Notes under the pieces: model-generated
What the model saw: the letters and a program-made list of their open reading frames with translations, nothing else
What the model was told of the DNA's origin: nothing
Database searches by the model: none
Position numbers and translations under genes: made by a program
Assembly: GCA_958404085.1 (NCBI GenBank)
Contig: CATXZX010000081.1
Coordinates: 1 to 7,448 of the forward strand
Direction: 5' to 3'
DNA: 7,448 nucleotides
Source of the DNA: an uncultured Prevotellaceae bacterium
GTDB lineage: Bacteria > Bacteroidota > Bacteroidia > Bacteroidales > Bacteroidaceae
Shown: positions 1 to 5,920 of the stretch, in pieces
Layout of the letters: each line of letters begins with the position of its first letter
Numbering within the stretch: the first letter of the stretch is position 1

Positions 1-887
1 GGCACTATTCGCGCTTTCGCCCCACGCTGCGCATCGACTTCGGCCCCATCCGTTCCATGTTCGGCTTCAGCAGCAAGCTGCTCGTCACCAGCATTCTGAA
101 CAACCTCAACAACCAATGTCTGCAAGCCCTTCTGGGACACTTCTATCCGCGTGCCGATGTGGGCTACTACTCACAGGCCGGCAAATGGAACACCATGGGC
201 TATTCGCTGGTGGGCGGCATGGTGGGCAGCATCGCCCAGCCCGTGCTGGCCGGCGTGGCCGACGAGCGCGAACGCCAGCTCCGCATCTTCCGCAAGATGC
301 TCCGTTTCACCGCCTTCGTATCGTGTCCGGCCCTGCTCGGGCTCGCGCTCATCGCTCCCGAGTTCGTCGCACTGGCCCTCAAGTCGCAGTGGATGGGCTG
401 CGTGCCCTACCTGCAATGGCTTTGCCTGGCCGGCGCTTTCGTTCCGGTGGCCCAGCTTTACTCGAACCTGCTCATCAGCAAGGAACGGTCGGCCGCCTAT
501 CTGGCCGGCATCGGCTCGATGCTGGCCGTACAGGTAGCCGCCATCTACCTGCTCAACCCCTACGGCATACAGACGCTGGTCTACGCGGTCGTGGCGCTCC
601 AGATTTCCTGGCTGGCCGTATGGCACTGGCTGGCGGCCCGCTACACCGGACTGAGAGCCATACATGCGCTGTGCGACGTGTTGCCCTTCTTCTTCGTGGC
701 CGCGGCCTCCATGTCCGTAGCCTGGCTGGCGGCCGACGCAACGGGGGGCGGCATGGTGCAACGCCTGGCTGTAAAGGTGGCCGTAGCGGCCTGCTGCTAC
801 GTAGGGGCTATGGTCCTGTTGCGGGTAGCTGTGTTCCGCGAGTGCATGACATTCTTCTTATCCAAATGGAGGGGCCGCCATGAGTAA
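1..887 (+). CDS. Wzx/WzxC-type lipopolysaccharide/oligosaccharide flippase, 5'-truncated
   Basis: This is the C-terminal 294 codons of an inner-membrane polysaccharide flippase of the MATE/MOP superfamily, which moves lipid-linked glycan units to the periplasmic face. The frame is open from the left edge (first complete codon at position 3), so the Met at 57 is internal. Family members are usually about 480-500 residues, so roughly 200 N-terminal residues lie outside the window. Residues here are numbered from the first complete codon. About seven or eight hydrophobic segments are visible (near 26-46, 66-84, 101-125, 136-157, 164-184, 189-210, 224-244 and 254-277). Family-like stretches include VGYYSQAGKWNTM (53-65), the RIFRKMLRF loop (94-102) and KSQWMGCVPYLQWLCLAG (127-144). 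The stop overlaps the next gene's start by 8 bp (ATGAGTAA), which suggests an operon with translational coupling. The flippase assignment is strong. The exact glycan (O-antigen, capsule or exopolysaccharide) cannot be told from the sequence. Confidence 0.88.
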   Translation, partial: HYSRFRPTLRIDFGPIRSMFGFSSKLLVTSILNNLNNQCLQALLGHFYPRADVGYYSQAGKWNTMGYSLVGGMVGSIAQPVLAGVADERERQLRIFRKMLRFTAFVSCPALLGLALIAPEFVALALKSQWMGCVPYLQWLCLAGAFVPVAQLYSNLLISKERSAAYLAGIGSMLAVQVAAIYLLNPYGIQTLVYAVVALQISWLAVWHWLAARYTGLRAIHALCDVLPFFFVAAASMSVAWLAADATGGGMVQRLAVKVAVAACCYVGAMVLLRVAVFRECMTFFLSKWRGRHE

Positions 888-1878
888 TCCGCACGGTCCT
901 TCGGTCTCGGTGGTGCTTTGCACATACAACGGCGCCCGTTTTCTGGACGAACAGCTGGCTTCGGTAACGGCACAGACCTATGCGCCGTGCGAGATTCTGG
1001 TCCACGACGACGGCTCCACCGACGCTACGCCCGACATTGTGGCCCGCTGGAGCCGGCAGGACCCCCGTATCCGCTTCGTACGCAACGACGGTCCCCACGG
1101 GGTGAACGGAAATTTCTTTACGGCCATGCACCGTGCCTCGGGCGAGCTCCTGGCGCTCTGCGACCAGGACGACATTTGGGAACCCGACAAACTGGCCGTC
1201 CAGGTCGAGGCCCTGGGCGATGACTGGCTTTGTTCCGGTTTCTCGCGCCCCTTTTCCGAAGGTGGCTATCCGGCCCTGTGGGACGCACGCCGGCCCAACT
1301 ATCACCTGCTGCGGGTACTCTATCTCGGCGTACTGCCGGGTCATACGCTCCTGCTGCGGCGTTCGCTGCTCCGCTACCTGCCTCAGGGTATTTCGTCTCC
1401 CTACCTCTACGACTGGCAACTGCAGACGGTGGCCGCCGCCGCGGGCAAAATCGTATTCGTAGACCGCGTGCTGGTCAACTGGCGCCGCCATGCCGGCGCC
1501 GCCACAGCCGTTCCGCCGGTCGAGCGGGGACGGCTGCGCTCCGTCCTGCGCTATGTGTGCGTCACACTCTTCAGGCACCGCCGCCTGCAACGTGCCGTCC
1601 GTGCCCGCTTCGCCTACATCGGCGGAATGCTCGCCCCGCTCCCGTTCGATACCCCCCAGCTGGCCGATGCGCGCCGCATGGCCGCGCTGCAACAATCGCG
1701 CCTTTTTTCCGATTTTCTCCGCCTGACAGCCTTCTGCATACGCCATCGCCGCCACCTGTTCCACACGGAAACCACCGGCCGTGCCTGGCTCGACATACTC
1801 CGGGCCGCCTATTTCCCCTTTTCCTGCGGGTGGTACTACCGGGGGGTGCTGCGGCCGCCCCGTGCGCCGCGTCCGTAA
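880..1878 (+). CDS. Family 2 glycosyltransferase (GT-A fold), first of a tandem pair
   Basis: A 332-residue cytosolic or membrane-associated glycosyltransferase, likely transferring one sugar from a nucleotide-sugar donor to a growing surface glycan. The N-terminal GT-A signature is clear: SVVLCTYNGARFL (10-22), the nucleotide-binding DDGSTD (43-48), and the metal-binding DQDD followed by IW (95-100). A YDW (177-179) and NWRRHAG (200-206) match the acceptor-side motifs of this GT2 subgroup. In that subgroup I expect a Y/W-R-x-H-x-x-N pattern; the final Asn is Ala here. The C-terminal third (after about 215) is rich in Arg and Leu, with no convincing membrane helix. Its ATG lies inside the flippase stop region, so the two are probably co-translated. 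The next gene encodes a protein of the same subfamily. Donor and acceptor cannot be predicted. A very long antisense ORF covers this gene, but it is a GC-rich shadow. Confidence 0.9.
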   Translation: MSNPHGPSVSVVLCTYNGARFLDEQLASVTAQTYAPCEILVHDDGSTDATPDIVARWSRQDPRIRFVRNDGPHGVNGNFFTAMHRASGELLALCDQDDIWEPDKLAVQVEALGDDWLCSGFSRPFSEGGYPALWDARRPNYHLLRVLYLGVLPGHTLLLRRSLLRYLPQGISSPYLYDWQLQTVAAAAGKIVFVDRVLVNWRRHAGAATAVPPVERGRLRSVLRYVCVTLFRHRRLQRAVRARFAYIGGMLAPLPFDTPQLADARRMAALQQSRLFSDFLRLTAFCIRHRRHLFHTETTGRAWLDILRAAYFPFSCGWYYRGVLRPPRAPRP

Positions 1879-1896
1879 GTCCTCCGGGCCTCTTCC

Positions 1897-1916
1897 TATA
1901 TAATAATGTATATAAA
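1897..1916. other. AT-rich patch in the gap between the two glycosyltransferase genes
   Basis: Most of the flippase-glycosyltransferase cluster is GC-rich, but this 20-bp stretch in the 82-bp gap is almost pure A/T (TATATAATAATGTATATAAA). It contains TATAAT-like strings. I find no Bacteroidota TAnnTTTG -7 element or TTTG -33 element, so I do not call a promoter. It could be a weak internal promoter or just an unstructured leader that helps ribosomes load on the second glycosyltransferase. Confidence 0.3.
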
Positions 1917-1960
1917 AGCCGAATATCGCACAGCGTAGTTCATCCTTATCCGCACGAATT

Positions 1961-2920
1961 ATGACGAATCCTACTGTCACAGTGGTCATGGCCACCTACA
2001 ACGGTGCGCGTTTCCTGCGCCAACAGATCGAATCCATCCTTGCCCAGACCTATCCGGTGGCCGAACTGGTCATCCAGGACGACGGCTCGGACGACGACAC
2101 CATAGACATTGCCCGCGAATACGCCGAACGCCACCCGAACATCCGCATCTTCTACAACGAGAAGAACATGGGTTTCAACCGCAACTTCATTTCGGCGCTG
2201 AAACGCTCCGCCAGTACGTATACGGCCATAGCCGACCAGGACGACATCTGGTTTCCCGAAAAACTGGAGCGCCAGGTAGCAGCCATCGGCACCCACGACA
2301 TTTGCCATTCATGGCTCTACATAGGCAACAGCCCCGCCGACCACCGGCCGGCCGCGCAGTCGCGGCCGCAAAACGACTTCGACTGCCTGCTTTTCACACC
2401 CACCATCTATGGCCACACCATGCTGGTACGTACCGACCTGATACGTTCCATCCGCGACTGGGGAGCCCCGCACATCACGTACGACTGGCGGCTCTCGATA
2501 GAAGCCTGCCTGCGCGGCGGCATCGTATGCGTACCCGAATTTCTGAACTGGCACCGGCCGCCCGCGAACTCCGTCGTCACGGTACACCGCAAGCGCTACA
2601 TGCGCCACTCCGAACACGCCACGTGGCAGCCCTACGTGCTGGGCATCGCCGACTACTACCGCATCAAACGCAAACCCGGCTTCAAATGGCTCTACCGCAT
2701 GCTAGCTCACCGCACCATCCGCCGTTTTCCGCTGGAGAACCGCATGTGCCGCTTGCTGCTGCGCAACGATTTCATCAGTCTGTTCCTGCTGTGCCGCCTC
2801 TGTATGCGGCACCGGGCCTCGGTCCACAGCCGCTTTGCGGCTCCGGGCTTTAAAAACGCCCTACGCGGATTCTTCTTTCCCTTTATCCGTTCCTATACGA
2901 ACACATCGTTCGATTTCTAA
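1961..2920 (+). CDS. Family 2 glycosyltransferase (GT-A fold), second of a tandem pair
   Basis: A 319-residue GT2 enzyme, likely adding another sugar in the same surface-glycan pathway as its neighbour. Visible motifs are TVTVVMATYNGARFL (5-19), DDGSDDDT (40-47), DQDDIW (92-97), the GHTML segment (151-155), YDWRLS (174-179) and NWHRPPANS (196-204). The same order and spacing occur in the upstream enzyme, so the two are paralogues of one subfamily. They are clearly diverged, above all in the central region and C-terminal tail. In the acceptor-side motif the His seen in the first enzyme (WRRH) is a Pro here (WHRP), while the downstream Asn is kept. The start at ATG 1961 is the natural N terminus of the fold and has no Shine-Dalgarno sequence. 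The gene is the last of the cluster and is followed within a few bases by a strong hairpin terminator. Substrate specificity is unknown. Confidence 0.9.
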   Translation: MTNPTVTVVMATYNGARFLRQQIESILAQTYPVAELVIQDDGSDDDTIDIAREYAERHPNIRIFYNEKNMGFNRNFISALKRSASTYTAIADQDDIWFPEKLERQVAAIGTHDICHSWLYIGNSPADHRPAAQSRPQNDFDCLLFTPTIYGHTMLVRTDLIRSIRDWGAPHITYDWRLSIEACLRGGIVCVPEFLNWHRPPANSVVTVHRKRYMRHSEHATWQPYVLGIADYYRIKRKPGFKWLYRMLAHRTIRRFPLENRMCRLLLRNDFISLFLLCRLCMRHRASVHSRFAAPGFKNALRGFFFPFIRSYTNTSFDF

Positions 2921-2924
2921 TCCT

Positions 2925-2979
2925 TATCTCCGTGCTAATTGAAAAAAGCGGCCTGCTTTTTTCAATTAGCACGGAGATA
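2925..2979 (+). terminator. Perfect 25-bp hairpin terminator ending the polysaccharide cluster
   Basis: Arms 2925-2949 and 2955-2979 are exact reverse complements (25 pairs) around the 5-nt loop GGCCT. The right arm runs into TTTT at 2980-2983, and the apical part is an A6...T6 pair flanking GC, so the structure could stop transcription in either direction. It begins 5 bp after the second glycosyltransferase stop, and the next gene has its own promoter more than 100 bp downstream. Rho-independent termination of the operon is the simplest reading. Confidence 0.85.
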
Positions 2980-3038
2980 TTTTCGAATCACTTCACCCCT
3001 GTTTCCCATGTTTTAGCAAAAAAACAAAAACAGCGCAC

Positions 3039-3103
3039 AATAATTATTGAAAGGCCCGGATTTTATTTGTAAGAAGTTGGTTGCAAAACAAAGAATAATT
3101 ATT
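3039..3103. repeat. Two copies of the palindrome AATAATTATT upstream of ompA
   Basis: The 10-bp self-complementary sequence AATAATTATT occurs at 3039-3048 and again at 3094-3103. The start-to-start distance is 55 bp, about five helical turns. The second copy overlaps the proposed -7 element of the ompA promoter. This is the geometry of a regulator binding upstream and at the promoter. The spacer is very AT-rich, however, so chance is a real alternative. Confidence 0.35.
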
Positions 3104-3107
3104 TTTG
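3076..3107 (+). promoter_or_regulatory. Bacteroidota-type promoter of the ompA-family gene
   Basis: TATTTTTG at 3100-3107 fits the Bacteroidota -7 consensus TAnnTTTG. GTTG at 3076-3079 lies 20 bp upstream, the expected place for the TTTG/TTG -33 element. Transcription would begin near 3114, giving an AT-rich leader of about 55 nt before the ATG at 3169. No Shine-Dalgarno sequence is visible before that start. This is the best-formed promoter in the window, fitting for a gene encoding an abundant outer-membrane protein. Confidence 0.7.
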
Positions 3108-3168
3108 CGATGATAATATGTGTCGGGAGAGACTCATATACAAGTATTATTAATTTAAATTGGTGAGT

Positions 3169-4317
3169 ATGAAAAAATTTGCATTGATGCTGGCTTTTGC
3201 CGGTCTGTCAGCTGGAGTGATGGCTCAGGAAGCAATCGAAACTCCGCAAATGAAGTACAGTGTTGCAACGAATTCATTCTGGAGCAACTGGTTCGTTTCG
3301 CTTGGTGGAAACTATAACGCATTTTATTCTGCCCAGGAAAAAGGAGTTTCAAAGAATCCTTTCAAAAACGACCGCGGACAATTCGGATTCGATGTGGCTG
3401 TTGGCAAATGGTTCACACCGGGACTCGGACTCCGGACCAAGTTCAACGGAATATGGGGCAAGCAAGTCAATACCCCAAGCTCTCACCCTTCCATCGATAT
3501 GTGGAATATTCAGGAAGACCTGATGTTCAACATGAGTAACCTGTTGTTCGGATACAACGAAACACGCGTATGGAATCTGTCTCCGTACGTAGGCGTCGGC
3601 CTGGCAAGGAACTGTTCGGACAACATCTACGAAGCAAACTATACGTTCGGCCTTCTGAACACATGGCGGTTGAACAAACATTTCCTGATCAACCTGGATG
3701 TATACGCTACCTTCGCCGGCGACGGATTCGACGGTGCAGCATCGGGAAAGACCAAGAACTATACGATAAACGGACTCGACAAGTGGGTAGGCGCATCGGT
3801 AGGCGTAACCTATAATATCGGTAAGAGTACCTGGAAAAAGACGCCTAACGTAGACGCCCTGATGGCCATGAACAAGGAACAGATGGACGCTCTGAACGCG
3901 TCGCTCCGCGAACAGCAGGATGAGAACGCACGTCTGCGCAGCATGCTGGGCAAGAAGAGCGAAAACAAACCGGCCGAAATAAGGACTGTCAAGGAACTTG
4001 TATCGACACCGGCATCGGTATTCTTCCGCATCGGCTCTTCGCGCATCGAATCGAAGAAAGATCTGGTCAACGTGAAGGAAATTGCCGAATACGCAAAGGC
4101 CAACGGCAACAAGGTAATCGTAGAAGGTTTCGCCGACAGCAAGACCGGAAGCGCTTCGTACAACCAGACATTGAGCCAGAAGCGTGCGGAATCCATTGCC
4201 AACGAACTAGTGAAGATGGGCGTGAACCGCGAGAATATCATCATCGAGGCCAAGGGTGGTGTGAACGACCTCAGCCCGTTCAGCTACAACCGCCGCGGTA
4301 CGGTAAGACTGCAATAG
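3169..4317 (+). CDS. OmpA-family outer-membrane protein (Pgm6/7-like)
   Basis: A 382-residue envelope protein that likely anchors the outer membrane to peptidoglycan and may form a small pore. Residues 1-20 are a signal peptide (MKKFALMLAFAGLSAGVMAQ), probably cut after AQ or just before the Gln. Residues 30-220 alternate aromatic/hydrophobic and polar residues as in a beta-barrel (e.g. WFVSLGGNYNAFY, GLGLRTKFNGIWG, VGASVGVTYNIG). Residues 228-262 form a short coiled-coil-like linker (ALMAMNKEQMDALNASLREQ). From about 276 there is an OmpA_C domain: VFFRIGSSRIE, EGFADSKTG and NQTLSQKRAES. Asp323 and Arg339 match the residues that hold diaminopimelate in OmpA-type domains. The overall plan recalls the Porphyromonas Pgm6/Pgm7 proteins. 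The ATG at 3169 is chosen over upstream TTG 3160 and GTG 3163 because it starts the MKKF signal peptide. It has its own promoter and terminator. Base composition is less GC-rich than the flanking genes, consistent with high expression. Confidence 0.92.
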   Translation: MKKFALMLAFAGLSAGVMAQEAIETPQMKYSVATNSFWSNWFVSLGGNYNAFYSAQEKGVSKNPFKNDRGQFGFDVAVGKWFTPGLGLRTKFNGIWGKQVNTPSSHPSIDMWNIQEDLMFNMSNLLFGYNETRVWNLSPYVGVGLARNCSDNIYEANYTFGLLNTWRLNKHFLINLDVYATFAGDGFDGAASGKTKNYTINGLDKWVGASVGVTYNIGKSTWKKTPNVDALMAMNKEQMDALNASLREQQDENARLRSMLGKKSENKPAEIRTVKELVSTPASVFFRIGSSRIESKKDLVNVKEIAEYAKANGNKVIVEGFADSKTGSASYNQTLSQKRAESIANELVKMGVNRENIIIEAKGGVNDLSPFSYNRRGTVRLQ

Positions 4318-4328
4318 AAAATCTATCC

Positions 4329-4355
4329 GGCACAAAGGTATGAGCGCCTTGTGCC
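4329..4355 (+). other. Short imperfect hairpin in the ompA 3' untranslated region
   Basis: GGCACAA (4329-4335) pairs with TTGTGCC (4349-4355). After a bulged A, GG (4337-4338) pairs with CC (4347-4348), leaving an 8-nt loop. It starts 12 bp after the ompA stop. No T-run follows, so it is not a classic terminator. It may stabilise the mRNA 3' end or be incidental. Confidence 0.45.
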
Positions 4356-4364
4356 ACGATAAAT

Positions 4365-4411
4365 AACCCGAAAGCGGGGACCGGAGCAATTTCGGTCCCC
4401 GCTTTCGGGTT
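4365..4411. terminator. Bidirectional terminator between convergent ompA and dacB
   Basis: Arms 4365-4383 and 4393-4411 give 19 uninterrupted Watson-Crick pairs with a GC-rich core (CCCGAAAGCGGGGACCG). A further G-T and A-T pair closes a 5-nt loop. On the + strand the stem ends in GGGTTTAT, and on the - strand in GGGTTATTTAT, so both convergent transcripts can end here. It lies 47 bp after the ompA stop and 23 bp beyond the dacB stop. Confidence 0.85.
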
Positions 4412-4434
4412 TATCAGTATACCGCACAACCGTC

Positions 4435-5649
4435 TCAGGGATGCGTGATGGCCTCGCACACGCGGTCCTGGAACTGACGTCCCTGCGACTGGCGTGCGAT
4501 ACCCTGTGTCATGACGACGAAGCTCAGTACGTGGCCATTGGCTGCCGTGGCATATCCGGCCAGCGTACTCACGCCCTCGAGCGTCCCCGTCTTGGCACGT
4601 ACGTTGTCGTAGGCACAACCGCGCCGCATGCGCCGTTCGAGCGTCCCGTCTACTCCGGCAATGGGCAGCGAGGGGTAGAGGTGGATGTTTACCGTGCTGT
4701 TGCGGTAGGCAAAGTTGAGTACATTCATCAGGAGTTCGGCCGAAGCATAGTTGTAAAGCGACAGGCCGCTTCCGTCGGCAATGGTGTAAGAAGCCGGGGC
4801 GAGTCCCAGTTTACGGATGAGGCTATGGACGGCGGCCGCAGCCTCCTTCTGTCCGGCAAAGGGTTGGCCGTCGGCAGCCGCAAGATGGTAGAACATGGCT
4901 TCGGCATAGAGGTTGTCGCTCTCCTTCATCATACGCATCAGAATCTGGTCCATGGTATGGAAACGCGTCACGGCCAGGCGGACACCCTTTGCGGGGAGCG
5001 CTTTCTCGGCAAGCACCGTATCGGCCACGATGTGTTCCTCGTCGAGCGCCCTGAAGAAGGCTTCCGCAAAACGGTCGCCGCCGTTGAAGAGCAAGGGCGT
5101 GAGGCGAGCCTCGTCGTCGTCCCAACACCAGCCGCGCCCCCAGCGGAGCGTGTCCTTAAAAGAGCGGTCGGCGTAAATGCGACCCTCGATGCGGCGGATA
5201 CCGAGCGCCGAAATAGCGTGCATAAAGGCCTTCAGGTCGTCGCGGCCGAAGGCCGGATCGAAACCGGCCTTGATGTAAATGTCGCCAGCCAGGACGGTAT
5301 CGCGGACCTCGCCCGTATAGTAAAGCGACGTCTCGAACCGGTGGTTGTCGCCCAGCCGGTAAAGGGCCGTCACGGCCGTCAGCAGTTTGGCCGTAGAGGC
5401 GGGCCGCAAGCGCTGGCGGGCCCCGTGGGCATAAATCAGCGTATCGGCGGTCAAGTCGTAGACGCACAGACCCAACTGGGCCGTCTCGAACAGCGGGTCG
5501 CGGGTGAGTTCGTCCAAACGCTCGCACACGTTGGCGGGCCAAAGCAACGTGTCGGCAGCCGCCGGAGCATCGGTACGGGGCTGTTCCTGCGCGCCGACAG
5601 GCACGCAAAGCCACACAAGAAGCAAAAGGAATATATCTTTTCGGAACAT
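4435..5649 (-). CDS. dacB: D-alanyl-D-alanine carboxypeptidase/endopeptidase, PBP4-type (peptidase S13)
   Basis: A 404-residue periplasmic penicillin-binding protein of the S13/PBP4 class. It removes the terminal D-Ala from pentapeptides and/or cuts D-Ala-mDAP cross-links during peptidoglycan remodelling. Residues 1-20 are a signal peptide (MFRKDIFLLLLVWLCVPVGA, then Gln). The Cys at 15 lacks a proper lipobox. All three active-site motifs are present and in order: SxxK as S85-T-A-K88 (in RPASTAKLL), SxN as S244-D-N246 (in KESDNLYAE), and KTG at 353-355 (in RAKTGTLEG). The S13-typical DGSGLS is at 292-297. The region between SxxK and SxN (about 105-230) holds the family's inserted domain. The protein is shorter than E. 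coli PBP4 (about 477 residues), which suggests a smaller insert. It converges with ompA, diverges from nadB, and appears monocistronic, with its own TACTTTTG promoter element. The family is near certain; the balance of carboxypeptidase and endopeptidase activity is not. Confidence 0.93.
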   Translation of the reverse strand: MFRKDIFLLLLVWLCVPVGAQEQPRTDAPAAADTLLWPANVCERLDELTRDPLFETAQLGLCVYDLTADTLIYAHGARQRLRPASTAKLLTAVTALYRLGDNHRFETSLYYTGEVRDTVLAGDIYIKAGFDPAFGRDDLKAFMHAISALGIRRIEGRIYADRSFKDTLRWGRGWCWDDDEARLTPLLFNGGDRFAEAFFRALDEEHIVADTVLAEKALPAKGVRLAVTRFHTMDQILMRMMKESDNLYAEAMFYHLAAADGQPFAGQKEAAAAVHSLIRKLGLAPASYTIADGSGLSLYNYASAELLMNVLNFAYRNSTVNIHLYPSLPIAGVDGTLERRMRRGCAYDNVRAKTGTLEGVSTLAGYATAANGHVLSFVVMTQGIARQSQGRQFQDRVCEAITHP

Positions 5650-5690
5650 GAAATTATTATTTTAAGATTTCGTTCGCCATAAATGGAATC

Positions 5691-5698
5691 CAAAAGTA
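5691..5698 (-). promoter_or_regulatory. Candidate -7 element of the dacB promoter
   Basis: Read on the - strand this is TACTTTTG, an exact match to the Bacteroidota -7 consensus TAnnTTTG. It is preceded by a T-tract and CG. It sits 42-49 bp upstream of the dacB ATG, which would give a leader of roughly 35 nt. The -33 position has no clear TTTG, so the call rests on the -7 element and its position. Confidence 0.55.
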
Positions 5699-5773
5699 CG
5701 AAAAAAACAAAAAAGTCCGTGTAACGGAAAGACCGAAAATACAGCTTTTCCGAATCGGCCGGCACCCCCGTAA

Positions 5774-5863
5774 CGTCCGGCGGCGGTGCAAACAGAAAAA
5801 AGCTGGGAGGTTTTTCGAAAAAGTTCCCAGCTTTTTCAAATTATCACGGCCCGCCGTCCGGCG
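5774..5863. repeat. 9-bp direct repeat CGTCCGGCG in the dacB-nadB spacer
   Basis: CGTCCGGCG occurs at 5774-5782 and 5855-5863, 81 bp apart from start to start. The two copies flank the hairpin at 5797-5836. The second copy ends 15 bp upstream of the nadB -7 element, about where a -33 box would be. Both are GC-rich islands in an AT-rich spacer. They could be operator half-sites for a regulator of NAD synthesis, but this is inference from position alone. Confidence 0.35.
5797..5836. terminator. Terminator-like hairpin inside a divergent spacer
   Basis: AAAAAGCTGGGA (5797-5808) pairs exactly with TCCCAGCTTTTT (5825-5836), giving a 12-bp stem. Its upper part can extend by a G-T pair and, after a mismatch, by TTT/AAA. 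The arms end in a T5 run on the + strand and a T6 run on the - strand, so it has the form of a bidirectional rho-independent terminator. It lies between the two divergent promoter elements, where no annotated transcript should end. It may stop stray transcription, terminate an unseen small RNA, or regulate a longer nadB leader. Confidence 0.55.
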
Positions 5864-5878
5864 AACACACTTTTTTTG

Positions 5879-5886
5879 TACTTTTG
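5879..5886 (+). promoter_or_regulatory. Candidate -7 element of the nadB promoter
   Basis: TACTTTTG matches the Bacteroidota -7 consensus TAnnTTTG and is preceded by a T7-G tract at 5871-5878. Transcription would start near 5893, about 20 nt before the nadB ATG. The -33 region holds the GC-rich CGTCCGGCG instead of TTTG, so the promoter may be weak or activator-dependent. Confidence 0.55.
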
Positions 5887-5905
5887 CACAGCAACTAAAC
5901 ATTGC

Positions 5906-5920
5906 ATGGCAGATGATTAG
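5906..5920 (+). other. Four-codon ORF overlapping the nadB start (possible mini-uORF)
   Basis: ATGGCAGATGATTAG encodes Met-Ala-Asp-Asp-stop in a different frame from nadB. Its ATG lies 7 bp upstream of the nadB ATG (5913), and its stop overlaps nadB codons 2-3. If ribosomes start at the first ATG they would terminate within the nadB start region and could reinitiate. It may equally be an accident of sequence. Confidence 0.3.

Noticed and set aside
1230..1964. 244-codon + strand ORF overlapping the first glycosyltransferase and the gap
   Set aside because: It is an out-of-frame product rich in Arg, Pro and Ala that overlaps a convincing GT2 gene and has no domain features.
808..1995. 395-codon ORF on the - strand antisense to the first glycosyltransferase
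   Set aside because: It mirrors a real GT2 gene with clear motifs. Its translation is rich in Arg, Gly and Val with no recognisable domain, as expected for a shadow in GC-rich DNA with strong third-position bias.
2925..2979. Invertible promoter or recombinase site, as seen at Bacteroides capsule loci
   Set aside because: The arms are separated by only 5 bp, so there is no promoter-sized segment to invert, and no recombinase gene is present. A terminator explains it better.
3160..3168. Upstream TTG/GTG start for the ompA-family gene
   Set aside because: It would add three residues ahead of a standard MKKF signal peptide, and rare start codons are unnecessary when ATG 3169 is available.
4441..5682. 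413-codon + strand ORF antisense to dacB
   Set aside because: The - strand frame carries all PBP4 catalytic motifs and a signal peptide. The + strand translation shows no domain and is a codon-bias shadow.
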